Shown: positions 32,619 through 41,872 of the stretch, piece by piece
How the letters are laid out: each line of letters starts with the position of its first letter
How positions within the stretch are numbered: position 1 is the first letter of the stretch
DNA from: JAPPHA01 sp963662705
GTDB lineage: Bacteria; Pseudomonadota; Alphaproteobacteria; Rhodobacterales; Rhodobacteraceae
Assembly (NCBI GenBank): GCA_963662705.2
Contig: OY759767.1
Span: forward strand, 62,001-126,000
DNA length: 64,000 nt
Reading direction: 5' to 3'
Notes under the pieces: model-generated
What the model was told of the DNA's origin: nothing
Database searches by the model: none
What the model saw: the letters and a program-made list of their open reading frames with translations, nothing else
Translations under genes and position numbers: made by a program

Positions 32619-33875
32619 CTATTCGTAGGACGTCTTGCACTCCGGAACTTCACGGCTCGGAAGACCGATCCTGGCGAATGCATCCGGATCGATGCCCAAG
32701 GTCTGGTTGACGTTCTCCTTGATCGAGACCAGTTGCGTCGCGAGGTTGCCGTCATCGAGTTCGACGACCTCGGATACGAAGTTGGTTCCGATGGCCTGGC
32801 GGTTGTCGTCGAGACGAATCTTTCCGTTCGGCGCGTCCAGTTCGAGCGATGAAAGGCAGGACCGGAATCCTTCCTGTCCGTCGGATAGGTCGCCACCGAC
32901 CTCGTCGAGGCATGCCAATGCAGCGCTTGTGGCATTGTAATAGCCGGTCGCCAGCAAGGACGGGCTCGGGAACCTCTGGTCGGGCGGGAACGTGTCCTGG
33001 TAGGCCTTGACGAATGCCTGCCAGCCCGGATCATCCCAGGTATCCGCTTGAGGACCCGAGGAAGGAACACCGATCAGCGCTTCCTTCGCCGATCCCTTTG
33101 AACTCAGCACGGTTCCGTCGACCATGATGGTTCCGCCGATCAGGTTGGCATCGCCACCGGCCTGCTGGTACTGGTTCAGGAAGTTGACTGCGTCACCTCC
33201 GCCGAGGCCGAGATAAACCGCGTCGACATCGTCAGGCAGTGCCGCAATGATCGACCCGAAGTCTTTCGTTCCCAACGGAACCCAAAGCCGTTCGGTTATT
33301 TCGCCTCCAGCCTGGCAGAATTCAAGCGCGAGGCCGAATACCTGCGTATAGACAAAGGAGTAGTCTTCCCCGATGGTTGCGATCGTGCGGTAGCCCTTTT
33401 CGTTGTAGATGTAATCACCCAGCCCGGCCGACCATTGCGCACCGTCCATGTTGAACCTGAAGAAGTTCTCAGACGGCGTGACATAGGTCGTTTCCTGGGC
33501 TCCTGAAATGCCGTTGATGAAGGTGACATGCGGCTGCGTCTTCGAGTAATCGCGAAGCGCGATGCCTTCGGAACCTGAGAGCGGGCCAATCACGAGTTCG
33601 ACACCGTCCTGTTCCACGACCTTGCGGGCGGCGCGTACTGCGCTGTCCGGGCTGGCATCGGTGGCGCCGATGACGAGTTCGATTTCGCGGCCACCGGCCA
33701 TGTTGTCGGCCTGTGCCAGAGCTGTCTTGAGGCCGCGCACCCCGTCTTCTCCGAGGACGGTGTACGTCCCTTCGAGTGTCGCAAGCACCCCGACCTTGAG
33801 CGGTTCAGCCGCAAGCGAGGTCGAGCCTGTCGCGATGACAAATGCGGCGATTGCGCCGAGCAATCTGGATATCAT
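32619..33875 (-). CDS. livK: Periplasmic ABC substrate-binding protein, LivK type
   Basis: 418 aa. A signal peptide, MISRLLGAIAAFVIATGSTSL with likely cleavage near AA-EP, precedes KVGVLATLEGTYTVLGEDGVRG, the start of a type I periplasmic binding fold. The ligand may be an amino acid, amide or aromatic/heterocyclic acid; the sequence does not tell. It is the first gene of the long operon. Confidence 0.92.
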   Translation of the reverse strand: MISRLLGAIAAFVIATGSTSLAAEPLKVGVLATLEGTYTVLGEDGVRGLKTALAQADNMAGGREIELVIGATDASPDSAVRAARKVVEQDGVELVIGPLSGSEGIALRDYSKTQPHVTFINGISGAQETTYVTPSENFFRFNMDGAQWSAGLGDYIYNEKGYRTIATIGEDYSFVYTQVFGLALEFCQAGGEITERLWVPLGTKDFGSIIAALPDDVDAVYLGLGGGDAVNFLNQYQQAGGDANLIGGTIMVDGTVLSSKGSAKEALIGVPSSGPQADTWDDPGWQAFVKAYQDTFPPDQRFPSPSLLATGYYNATSAALACLDEVGGDLSDGQEGFRSCLSSLELDAPNGKIRLDDNRQAIGTNFVSEVVELDDGNLATQLVSIKENVNQTLGIDPDAFARIGLPSREVPECKTSYE

Positions 33876-34121
33876 TGATTCCTCCCTTCCTGATTGAATG
33901 AAGACGATTGAAAGTCTTTACCTGCGAAGGTGCGACAGTGAAGAAGCTATGAGCGCAAGTGTCAACCCGGTGCATGGCAAAACATGCCCCGAGACAGGCG
34001 GTTTCATGGACGGCAGGTGCGGTGCCGCGAGATCAGCAATGAACTCGAACCGGGCTGCGGCGTTCAGAACGCGCGCGCGAATTCCGATTCCCGCTGTTCT
34101 TCTGCTGTTCTTTTGCGGCGT

Positions 34122-34934
34122 TCAGTCGACGAATGCGCGTTCGACGACGTAGGTATCCGGGGAACTGTTCGAGCCTTCTGCCAGGCCAAATCCTTCCAGG
34201 AGCTTCCTCGTGTCCTTCAGCATGGCCATTGAACCGCATATCATGCCCCGGTCCGACTCGGGATCAATTGGCGGAAGTCCGAGTTCGTCGAACAGGCGTC
34301 CGGAACCGATGTGTTCGGTGATCCGGCCGGTCCGGACAAACTCCTCTCGCGTCACCGTGGGATAGTGAACCAGTCGATCCCTGGCGAATTCGCCCACGAG
34401 AGGGTCGTTCCTGACCATGTCCACGAGTTCCATGCCGAACTCGAGCTCGGCGGCTTCCCGGCATGTATGGGTCAGGATGACCGCGCGGAACTTCTCGTAG
34501 GTTTCCGGGTCGCGGACCAGGGAGGCGAAGGGGGCGATACCGGTTCCGGTGGAAAACATGTAGACCCGTTCTCCGGGCAGGAGCGCGTCATTCACCAGCG
34601 TACCGGTCGGTTTCCTTCTCATCAGCACCGTGTCGCCCGGCCTGATTTCCTTCAGGTGCTCGGTGAGCGGGCCTCCCGGAACCTTGATCGAGAAGAACTC
34701 GAGCTCATCGTCCCAGGACGGGCTGGTGATGGAATAGGCCCTGTAGACCGGCTTTTCGGCGTTCGGGAGACCGATCATCACGAATTCGCCCGAACGAAAC
34801 CGGAAGGACGGCGGACGGGTCATGCGAAACCGGAACAGCCGATCGGTGTAGTGCGTGACCATCGTCACCGTTTCCGCGAATACGCCCGCAGGAATCGGAA
34901 AGGCGCGGGTTTTCTCCTGCACAACTGTCGTCAT
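34122..34934 (-). CDS. fpr: Ferredoxin-NADP reductase
   Basis: 270 aa. The FAD site RAYSITSP, the nucleotide-binding GTGIAPFASLVRD and the C-terminal YVVERAFVD of bacterial FPR-type reductases are present. It transfers electrons between NADPH and ferredoxin or flavodoxin. Located 246 bp upstream of livK on the same strand, it may serve an oxygenase or the reductive steps of the neighbouring pathways. A palindrome lies about 100 bp upstream of its start. Confidence 0.92.
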   Translation of the reverse strand: MTTVVQEKTRAFPIPAGVFAETVTMVTHYTDRLFRFRMTRPPSFRFRSGEFVMIGLPNAEKPVYRAYSITSPSWDDELEFFSIKVPGGPLTEHLKEIRPGDTVLMRRKPTGTLVNDALLPGERVYMFSTGTGIAPFASLVRDPETYEKFRAVILTHTCREAAELEFGMELVDMVRNDPLVGEFARDRLVHYPTVTREEFVRTGRITEHIGSGRLFDELGLPPIDPESDRGMICGSMAMLKDTRKLLEGFGLAEGSNSSPDTYVVERAFVD

Positions 34935-35287
34935 TTCTGCGCTCCAGGGATCGTTGGCCGTGGCCGCGTTGTCGAATGAAACGGGATCGTGAACTTCCCG
35001 TGCGCGAATCGCGGTTCACTCAGGGTGGAACAAAATCGTTTGTATACGAACAAATTGAGTTGTACAGGCCATCTGTCAACTCGCGGATCACGGACACCGG
35101 GACCAAAGGGACGGGCATCGTGGCAAGTGGACGGCAGGGCCCGTGGCAGTTCCCGTGAAGCCGGTCGATCAGGTCCAGTGATCGGCTGATCGAATTCCCG
35201 TGAATGCCTTCACGCCTTCCGAGAGCCGGTCGCCGTTCGTTCGCCTGCATGGAGCAGGGACTTCGTTCCGGTCGAAAGACATTGACC
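34935..35287. other. Intergenic region upstream of ferredoxin reductase
   Basis: About 350 bp without a gene. The only notable element is the TTTGTATAC palindrome at 35038-35051. Confidence 0.6.
35038..35051. promoter_or_regulatory. Palindromic operator candidate, site 1
   Basis: GTTTGTATACGAAC is a 14-bp palindrome with one mismatched pair. The core CGTTTGTATAC is identical to site 2 at 52526-52540. GntR-type regulators often bind TTGTATACAA-like sites. It is 104 bp upstream of the ferredoxin reductase start. Confidence 0.5.
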
Positions 35288-35758
35288 TCAATCTCCCGCG
35301 AACGCGATCAATCTCCCGCACGCCAGTGCACCCAGCCAGCAGACCGTCGAGAGGACAGCGTGACCGACAAGGCGCGCGCGGGGCGCGTCCTTGAGCAGGA
35401 ATCCGTGGGACAGGCACAGAGCGAGCGCGGACAGAATCCCGACGGCGATGAAGGTCAGCTTGAGCTGCAGAAATCCGATGCCGCTGTATTCCCGCGCCCG
35501 GACGGAGAACAGCAGCGTTCCGGTGAGCAGGGCAAGGATCAGCCCACTCGCCGCAACCGGCGCGAGCACGCGCACCACGGCTTCGCGAGAGATGCCGCGC
35601 CACGCACCCAGAAGCCGCAGGTTGAGCGGAACGACGGACCCGACCAGCAGGGCGATTGCGAAGATGTGTACGGCGTTGACCCCCGCATAGGCCCAGCGGG
35701 AACCACGCAGGGCCTGCGCGAGGGCCGTTCCCTCGAACGCTGCGAACAGGACCTCCAA
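35288..35758 (-). CDS. Small membrane protein, DUF2214/DUF6644-like
   Basis: 156 aa with four predicted membrane helices (around residues 25-48, 62-82, 95-115 and 130-150). The family assignment is tentative and the function is unknown. It starts 4 bp after the DUF6152-like gene, a combination seen elsewhere as a pair. Confidence 0.65.
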   Translation of the reverse strand: MEVLFAAFEGTALAQALRGSRWAYAGVNAVHIFAIALLVGSVVPLNLRLLGAWRGISREAVVRVLAPVAASGLILALLTGTLLFSVRAREYSGIGFLQLKLTFIAVGILSALALCLSHGFLLKDAPRARLVGHAVLSTVCWLGALACGRLIAFAGD

Positions 35759-35762
35759 GGAC

Positions 35763-36134
35763 TCAGTTGCGCCCGGGATAAAGGACGTACTCCCGATTAC
35801 CCAGGAACAGCCGTTCCACCTTGAGCAGTCTTTCCGACATGTCGGCCGCCGGTTCGCCGATCACCCGGATCTCGACTCCTTCGGCCAGATCGCCTTCCAC
35901 GAGGCCAGCGCGTTTGTTGCGCCACGGTTGACCGACTTCGGCGGTCCACTCTTCGCCCTCCACGTCGATCTTCAGGATGCCGTGGGGATTGCCCAGGCGG
36001 ACGGTCTTGATGATGCCGGTCAGGTCGATATTTCCGCCGGTCGTCCACGTCCAGCCGTGATGGGCCAGAGCCCCGGCAAGAGGAACCGCGAGCCCCAGGG
36101 CCAGCACCGAGATAAACAAAAGCCTTTTCATCAA
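35763..36134 (-). CDS. DUF6152-like exported protein
   Basis: 123 aa. A signal peptide (MKRLLFISVLALGLAVPLAG) is followed by AHHGWTW at the mature N-terminus, which is typical for the family, and LGNPHGILKIDVEGEEWTAEV. The leading HH could bind metal. Function unknown. It is probably co-transcribed with the membrane protein that follows. Confidence 0.75.
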   Translation of the reverse strand: MMKRLLFISVLALGLAVPLAGALAHHGWTWTTGGNIDLTGIIKTVRLGNPHGILKIDVEGEEWTAEVGQPWRNKRAGLVEGDLAEGVEIRVIGEPAADMSERLLKVERLFLGNREYVLYPGRN

Positions 36135-36447
36135 GCGCCTCCATAGTTGCGCGCGCTACCGGGATGATGGCGTCACGCGCCCGGACATTCAACCCGGCAT
36201 TCTCCGAACAAACGTCAATCCCGTGGCGATCACACCCGCAGGAGGGCGGACGACTGCAAGGACAAGCGAGACATTTGCCGTTGCGCCGCCAGCCTGAAGC
36301 CGCCCGGGTGTCGGCGGCCTGCAAAGGCGCCGGAATCCTGGAGGCTTGACGGTCTACGAATGCAGGATGGTCGCGTTTGACGTACGCATTCCCAGGACAT
36401 AGAAGTAAAGAAAGTCAGAACATTCGTGTGCCTTGAGGGAGCCGATC
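36135..36447. other. Intergenic region between divergent genes
   Basis: 313 bp between the DUF6152-like gene and the DUF7662-like gene. It must hold promoters for both, but no clear boxes, repeats or RNA gene were seen. Confidence 0.6.
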
Positions 36448-36879
36448 ATGACGTCACGAGCGAGCCAAATGATGCGGGAAGTCGCGGCACGCGGCAAGTA
36501 CGCGCCGCTTTTTCGTCATTTGAATGGCCTTGATCGTTCGCAATGGCATGTGTCATTTGATGAAGTTGAGGCGGTCCTGGGATTTCGTCTTCCTCCTTCG
36601 GCGCGCATTTACAGGCCTTGGTGGTCCAATTCGAAACTGGCTGGCGGTCACAGTCACGCATTTGCGTGGCTGGCAGCTGGCTGGAAAACCCGAAGTGTCG
36701 ACCTCGAGAACGAAAATCTGGTCTTTTCGAGGCAGGAATCCAGCTCCGGAAAACACGTTCGTGAAGGCGACCGGCGAAAGTTCTCTCTCGACAGGATCCT
36801 CCCGCGCCATGATCCGGGGCCGTGGCCAAAGGACTTCCGCTCGTCAAGATCGGAAATTTACGACGCCGACGACCGATAA
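36448..36879 (+). CDS. DUF7662-like protein, partner of the PIN gene
   Basis: 143 aa. The core KYAPLFRHLNGL, then FDEVEAVLGFRLPPSAR, RPWWSNSK and HAFAWLAAGWKTRSVDL, matches the DUF7662 pattern. The ATG at 36448 is preceded by GAGGGA. A charged tail of about 40 residues extends beyond the domain. The PIN gene begins 6 bp after its stop, so it could be the antitoxin of that pair, though no DNA-binding motif is visible. Confidence 0.65.
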   Translation: MTSRASQMMREVAARGKYAPLFRHLNGLDRSQWHVSFDEVEAVLGFRLPPSARIYRPWWSNSKLAGGHSHAFAWLAAGWKTRSVDLENENLVFSRQESSSGKHVREGDRRKFSLDRILPRHDPGPWPKDFRSSRSEIYDADDR

Positions 36880-36885
36880 CCGCAA

Positions 36886-37329
36886 ATGTTCGTCGACACC
36901 AACGTACTTGTCATGGCGCGTTTCGTCACGGCACCGTTCCACGACCAGGCCCGCAACAGCATGAATCACTACGGTGAGACCGGGGATTCTCTCCGAATCA
37001 GCCGGCAGGTTATCCGGGAGTACCTTTCAACGGTAACCCGTGAGCAACTGTGGGCAAATCCGCTCGCAATTGAAGACGCACTCAAGGACGTTGAACAGAT
37101 GACGATTGCATTCGGAATCCTGGAGGACGGTCCCCGGGTGATGGAGGTCTTTTCTGACTTGTGCCGCGCCGTGCCTGTACAAGGAAAAAAGGTTCACGAC
37201 GCCAACATCGCCGCGACGATGCTGGCCCATGGCGAGAAACGGCTGTTGACCTTCAATGTTCGCGACTTCCGCCGGTACGGCCAACGGATCGAGTTGATCG
37301 ATGCCGGAGCCAGAACTGTACTTTACTGA
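36886..37329 (+). CDS. PIN domain ribonuclease, VapC-like
   Basis: 147 aa. PIN acidic residues are in place: D4 (FVDTN), E45 (REY), D105 (HDAN) and D127 near TFNVRDF. It would cut RNA in a metal-dependent way. The gene directly follows the DUF7662-like gene with a 6-bp gap, like a toxin after its antitoxin. Confidence 0.8.
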   Translation: MFVDTNVLVMARFVTAPFHDQARNSMNHYGETGDSLRISRQVIREYLSTVTREQLWANPLAIEDALKDVEQMTIAFGILEDGPRVMEVFSDLCRAVPVQGKKVHDANIAATMLAHGEKRLLTFNVRDFRRYGQRIELIDAGARTVLY

Positions 37330-37746
37330 ATTCCAAAACCGGTGGTGAAGGTCTGCAGCGTGCCTGGCACCATGCCGCACTGCAGCCGGGAGGAATGGCG
37401 TTTGCCCCGGTTTCGGGGGCAGGAGACAGATTCGGGTTTTCATTGAAAAGACGATCGGGATCGTAAGTCGATTTGATGCATCCGGCTCTTGGCAACGCCT
37501 TTCCCGGGCAAGTCGGCCCTGAACATGTCACCCGAACATGTCGAAAGAACGGGAACTGTTCGACATATTCTGCCGTAACGGGCAGCCGAACCGGCAACGC
37601 TGCACGCAGTTGGGCAGCGCATCCGAACTCACCGTGGTCGCCGCCGGGACTGCCGGGCCGGATTCACCCGTGTACCCGGATTGAAATCTGCCGGTTTCAA
37701 GGTAGCATGCGCGGGAACGAAGCGACTCGAACGGCAGGAGGCGTCA
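37330..37746. other. Intergenic region with possible flavoenzyme remnant
   Basis: 417 bp. On the minus strand near 37430-37500, KSTYDPDRLFNENPNL resembles the C-terminal BBE motif of FAD-linked oxidases (YDPxNLF). It lacks the rest of the gene. AGGAGG at about 37736 serves the next gene. Confidence 0.4.
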
Positions 37747-38925
37747 ATGCAGGGTACCGGCGACAGGCTTGTGATCAGGAACATCGGGCTGGTGCTTTCG
37801 GGCATGATGGAGCAGCCCATTCTCGACGCCGATTGCGTGATTGCCGAGGGGGGGCGCATTGCGAAGATCGGTCGTGCGGACGAAGTCGACACCGGGGAGT
37901 CTGATGTCGTTGTCGATGCACGGGGCGTCACGCTGGCCCCGGGGCTGATCGACAGTCATGTCCATCCCGTTGTCGGGGACTACACGCCCAGGCAGCAGCA
38001 ATTGCACTGGATCGATTCGACCCTGAATGGCGGTGTGACGACGATGATTTCAGCGGGTGAGGTTCACATGCCGGGCCGGCCGAAGGACATAGTCGGTCTC
38101 AAGGCAATGGCGATCGCAGCCCAGCGCTGGTACGAAAACGCGAGGCCGTCGGGGGTCAAGGTCCTGGCAGGAGCACCGGTTATCGAACACGGTATGGAGG
38201 AGCAGGATTTCAAGGATCTTGCCGACGCCGGCGTCACCCTGATGGGGGAAGTCGGCCTCGGGTCGGTGAAGGATGGCCCGACAGCGCGAAAGATGGTCGA
38301 CTGGGCCCGCAAGTACGGAATTCAGAGCACGATCCACACCGGGGGCCCGTCGATTCCGGGATCGGGACTGATCGACAAGGAAGTCGTCCTGGAAGCGGCC
38401 ACCGACGTGGTCGGGCATATCAACGGAGGACATTCGGCGCTTCCGGATGACCAGATCGTCTGTATCTGCGAAAGCTGCCGGACCGGCCTGGAAATCGTCC
38501 ACAACGGCAACGAGCGTGCGGCCTTGCTGACGCTCAACACGGCTCGCGAGTTGAAACAGCTTGATCGGGTGATTCTCGGGACCGACGGCCCGGCCGGGTC
38601 AGGTGTTCAGCCGCTTGGAATTCTCCGGATGATCGCGATGCTGTCCAGCCTCGGGAATCTCGCGGCCGAATCCGCAGTATGTCTTGCAACCGGTAACACG
38701 GCTAGAATGCGGGATCTCGATGTCGGAATTCTCGAGGAAGGTCGGGCGGCAGACTTTGTGCTCATGGATCAGGCGCAGCATGCGCCCGGGAAAACGATCC
38801 TGGAGTCGATCGAACTTGGCAACCTGCCGGGTGTCGGCATGACCGTCATCGATGGCGTTGTACGGACCGGACGCAGCCGCAACACTCCGCCCGCGCAGCG
38901 ACTACCGGGAATCGTCTCTGTCTAG
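37747..38925 (+). CDS. Amidohydrolase, enamidase/imidazolonepropionase-like
   Basis: 392 aa. The metal motif SHVHPVVGD (H71, H73), later metal-ligand His candidates (STIHTGG, VGHINGGHS) and the catalytic Asp in GTDGPAG are present. The protein resembles enamidase of nicotinate breakdown, which opens tetrahydro-6-oxonicotinate, and other cyclic amidohydrolases. ATG 37747 has AGGAGG upstream; an earlier in-frame ATG at 37681 has no such support. The reductase that would make its substrate is encoded at 47392-48879. Confidence 0.75.
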   Translation: MQGTGDRLVIRNIGLVLSGMMEQPILDADCVIAEGGRIAKIGRADEVDTGESDVVVDARGVTLAPGLIDSHVHPVVGDYTPRQQQLHWIDSTLNGGVTTMISAGEVHMPGRPKDIVGLKAMAIAAQRWYENARPSGVKVLAGAPVIEHGMEEQDFKDLADAGVTLMGEVGLGSVKDGPTARKMVDWARKYGIQSTIHTGGPSIPGSGLIDKEVVLEAATDVVGHINGGHSALPDDQIVCICESCRTGLEIVHNGNERAALLTLNTARELKQLDRVILGTDGPAGSGVQPLGILRMIAMLSSLGNLAAESAVCLATGNTARMRDLDVGILEEGRAADFVLMDQAQHAPGKTILESIELGNLPGVGMTVIDGVVRTGRSRNTPPAQRLPGIVSV

Positions 38926-39437
38926 AGCGGTTTCCCTGACATCAACGACGTCAGGGCATGCAGAACACGTTGACCCGAACCTGCGGCGAGCGACATGTCA
39001 ACGAACGTCGCCGCTATTCTCGCGTTCAATTCTTCCGGAAACGCCGACCGGTCGAACCATTCCGGGTCCTTGGCGACAGGGATGTCTTCCATTTCGGCCA
39101 GCCATTTTGGGAAAGGAGCAATGAATGCGTGGTGGTGGCCCGGCAAGGTTTGAAAGTTTCCTGGCGTGTCACGGGAAACCGAATCGAAAACCGCGCGGGC
39201 ATGAAACCCGGGAATCGCGACGGTATCGCCTTCTATGGCGAATACGTTCAGCGCGGTGATGGATAGCGGTGGCTCCGGATTGATGCCCTGGTAAACGGGC
39301 GCCACCAGGACAACCTTGCCATCGGCCGAAATTTCCCGAAAACCGGCGGCATCGGCAGCCGATGGGACGACGACAGGCGCCATTCCGGCCACAAACGCCG
39401 AAAGTCTCGTCGGTGCAAGTTCAGTGTACGATCGCAT
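38922..39437 (-). pseudogene. Truncated alpha/beta hydrolase (C-terminal part)
   Basis: 171 aa. The C-terminal half resembles dienelactone-hydrolase-like proteins: PGHHHAFIAPFPKWL (catalytic His region) then DPEWFDRSAFPEELNARI. The nucleophile elbow is missing. The IS66-type element begins 14 bp upstream of the first Met. The sequence on the far side of the element stays in frame but does not look like the missing N-terminus, so the gene may have been broken before the insertion. Confidence 0.55.
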
Positions 39438-39442
39438 TCTTC

Positions 39443-39450
39443 GGTTTTCC
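39443..39450. repeat. Target site duplication, left copy
   Basis: GGTTTTCC, identical to 41888-41895. IS66 elements duplicate 8 bp. Confidence 0.9.
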
Positions 39451-39465
39451 GTAACTGCTCACCCC
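39451..39465. repeat. IS66-type terminal inverted repeat, left
   Basis: GTAACTGCTCACCCC. It begins with GTAA as IS66 ends do. The transposase stop lies inside it. Confidence 0.9.
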
Positions 39466-40940
39466 TTTTTGTCGGTGGTGTGTTTATAGTGCATTTTGAT
39501 CATGTCGGCGGCGTTTCCGGCAAGGGCGATCTGGATGGCGACGAGGGGATTGTAGCCGAGCACGGCCATGGAACTCAGGTAGCTTGAGATCCTGCACCAG
39601 GCCTCGGCGAAGAACCGGGTGCGGAAGCATCCGGAGACCTTGATCTTGACCTTTGCCATTCTGATTTTCTGTTCTCCAAAATTGTTCGTAAAGCTGACAT
39701 CCGGGTCGCCCATGAAGCGCAGCACGGATTCCTCGTGCTTCACGAGGCGCTCGTGCAGGTTGTGTGCGTCCGACTTCGCGATCCGCCCGCGTTTTCCTTT
39801 CGGTCGCGGCGGGATTTCCGGCAGTTCCTTGCCGCCCTGGGTCAGGATGGTCCGGTATCGCTTGCGCACGGCCAGGCGTTCGGCCTCGCTCAGGGTCTTG
39901 GTGGTGCTCTTGTTGACCTTGTGGCAAGCCTCGCGCAGCAGCGTCTTCATCAGGCGCGCCCAGCGGTAGGCGTTGGCCTCGACGATGAAGGTCAGTTCGC
40001 GCAAAAGATGCGAGCCACACAACTGATGCCTGCACCGGTCGTAGGCGAAGTAGGTTGCCCAACAATCATGGATCAGGACGCCGGCGTAACGCGGGATGAT
40101 GCCGATCTCGTCGATGGCCTCCCTGCCGCGCTTGCGGTGCAGGAACTTCAGGGTCAGGAACCCGTCGGTGAGGACGTGGAGCCACTGGGTCTTGCCGTCG
40201 ACCCGGAAGCCGGTCTCGTCGGCATGCAGGGCCGGGCGCGTCAGCAGGTGTTCGATGGCGGCCTCCTCCCACGCTTCGAGCGCGTCATGGAGGCGCCGGA
40301 CGTAGCCAAGGCAGGTGGCCTCGGAGAGCCTGAGGCCGGAGATCGCCTGCACCAGCGCAACGGCCCGGCGCAGGGACAGCATGTGGGCGACCAGCAGGTT
40401 GATGATAAAGGCTTGCAGGCCGCTGCCGTACTGCAGCGGGCCCGGCATGGTTTCGGGGAACCGCCCCTTGGTCCGGGCCTGGCAGTCGGGGCATTCCTTG
40501 ATCTCGGCATCCACGCGACGCTCGACGACCTCGAACACGATGTCGTACAGGATGCGACGTTCCCGGTTGACGGGATCGACGCCGGACAGGTCGGCGCCGC
40601 AGGCGTCGCAGGCGTCGACGGTGACCGTCTCCTCGACGGTGGTCTTCCGGAGGTTGTCGCCCGTCTTCAGGTTCGGTTTCGCGCCCTTGCCGCTGCTGCC
40701 GTCGCGCCGGGCGGTCTCGTCTTTCTCTGTCTGCGACGGCGGGAGGCCGGAGTTCCTGCTGGTCTTGCGGGTCGTCTTCTCGAGGAACACCGCCACCAGG
40801 ATGTCGAGCAGCAGGAACAGGGCGTCGATCAGCGCGCGCGTTTCCGCACTCGCCTCGCCCGTGCGCTTGATGGCGTCGAACCGGGCCCGGCAGTCGTCCA
40901 TCTGCGCACGCAGCGAGGCCCCGTTCACCGTCGGCATCAC
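39459..40940 (-). CDS. tnpC: IS66 family transposase (TnpC)
   Basis: 493 aa. An N-terminal coiled region, the SGLPPSQTEK and zinc-binding segment (CDACGADL, ECPDC), and the DDE core are present: HADETGFRV (first Asp), VLIHDCWATYF (second Asp) and NNFGEQKIRMAKVK (Glu). The protein appears complete. Its first codons overlap the methylase stop, so the two are co-translated. Confidence 0.95.
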   Translation of the reverse strand: MMPTVNGASLRAQMDDCRARFDAIKRTGEASAETRALIDALFLLLDILVAVFLEKTTRKTSRNSGLPPSQTEKDETARRDGSSGKGAKPNLKTGDNLRKTTVEETVTVDACDACGADLSGVDPVNRERRILYDIVFEVVERRVDAEIKECPDCQARTKGRFPETMPGPLQYGSGLQAFIINLLVAHMLSLRRAVALVQAISGLRLSEATCLGYVRRLHDALEAWEEAAIEHLLTRPALHADETGFRVDGKTQWLHVLTDGFLTLKFLHRKRGREAIDEIGIIPRYAGVLIHDCWATYFAYDRCRHQLCGSHLLRELTFIVEANAYRWARLMKTLLREACHKVNKSTTKTLSEAERLAVRKRYRTILTQGGKELPEIPPRPKGKRGRIAKSDAHNLHERLVKHEESVLRFMGDPDVSFTNNFGEQKIRMAKVKIKVSGCFRTRFFAEAWCRISSYLSSMAVLGYNPLVAIQIALAGNAADMIKMHYKHTTDKKG

Positions 40941-41599
40941 TCCACCTCCACCGCCAGCACTGCCGCCAGCACCGCGAGGCGCTCGCCCGGCGGCATCGCG
41001 CGGTAGCGCCGCGCCCAGCTTTCAGCGTGGCGCTTGATGCGCTGGCGGTCGGTGAAGTTCCGGCCCGCACAGGCGTGCCAGTGCACCCGGTCGGGCGCGA
41101 AGTTGAACCACAGCTTCTCCGTCACCACGCAGGACTGGTTGTTGACCTGGATCTCCAGCGTGCGCCAGTCGGACAAGTGCTCGTCGTAGAGCCGGGACGG
41201 ATAGCCGGAAATTATCACCGAACAGGGCAGCGACTTCAGGATGTCGAGGAGCGTGACATGGTCGGCGTCCGTGTAGTCGAAGCGGTAGCGGCGCTGCGAC
41301 CTGCGCGTCGACTGCACGTAGGGCGGGTCGCTGTAGACCAGTTCGTCGCCCTGGAAGTCGAAGTCCGACAGGAACGCGTGGGCGCAGCCGTGATGGAGTT
41401 CGACCGGATAGTCGCAGCTGAAGGTGTCGATGGCCCGGCGGTTGAGATCGATGCCGATGTTGCGCAGCGCCGGCGGCTTGCGCTTCATGATGGCACCGCC
41501 CCCAAGATGTGTCTCCAGATATGCGCCATGCGGGGGCGTGAGGCCCACGATGGCCTGCGAGAGACCTGTCGTAGCTTTGGACCCGAACCATGCCCCCAT
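40937..41599 (-). CDS. D12-class DNA adenine methylase carried by the IS
   Basis: 220 aa. The SAM-binding motif ETHLGGGA and the catalytic SDPPYV (DPPY) are present, as in Dam/D12 N6-adenine methylases. It is short, with a reduced target-recognition part. ATG 41599 is chosen for the GGGGGAGA ribosome site 8 bases upstream; ATG 41626 is less likely. The overlap with the transposase and enclosure by the terminal repeats make it a passenger gene. Confidence 0.85.
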   Translation of the reverse strand: MGAWFGSKATTGLSQAIVGLTPPHGAYLETHLGGGAIMKRKPPALRNIGIDLNRRAIDTFSCDYPVELHHGCAHAFLSDFDFQGDELVYSDPPYVQSTRRSQRRYRFDYTDADHVTLLDILKSLPCSVIISGYPSRLYDEHLSDWRTLEIQVNNQSCVVTEKLWFNFAPDRVHWHACAGRNFTDRQRIKRHAESWARRYRAMPPGERLAVLAAVLAVEVE

Positions 41600-41638
41600 C
41601 GAAACGGTCTCCCCCGGAACAGTCAATCCGGAACCGAC

Positions 41639-41665
41639 AGTATAATGCTCGCTCTATGGTGTCAA
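41639..41665 (-). promoter_or_regulatory. Candidate sigma-70 promoter of the IS genes
   Basis: On the minus strand, TTGACA (41665-41660) and TATACT (41644-41639) are separated by 15 bp, slightly short. Transcription would begin about 30 bp before ATG 41599. Confidence 0.5.
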
Positions 41666-41872
41666 ACGATAATCCTCGGCGGGCTGCTCGGACAACCCGA
41701 CGGAGCCTGCATGCACCGTCAGGACCCTCGACAGGCACGAATAGACACCCAGCGTTGGCGCGTCCTGTGTGCGGCGTTTCGTGATGACGCCGCAGGCCCG
41801 CCGGCAAGTGCAGATGACGAGAAAAGATACTTGACCCGAGCGCCATCAGGCAGGACGGTCAATGGTCAAAGG

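Noticed and set aside
37430..37500. FAD-linked oxidase gene
   Set aside because: Only the C-terminal YDPDRLF motif is visible; the rest of the gene is absent.
38935..38957. Terminator after the enamidase-like gene
   Set aside because: A 7-bp stem exists (CCCTGAC / GTCAGGG), but there is no T run and it lies within the hydrolase remnant.
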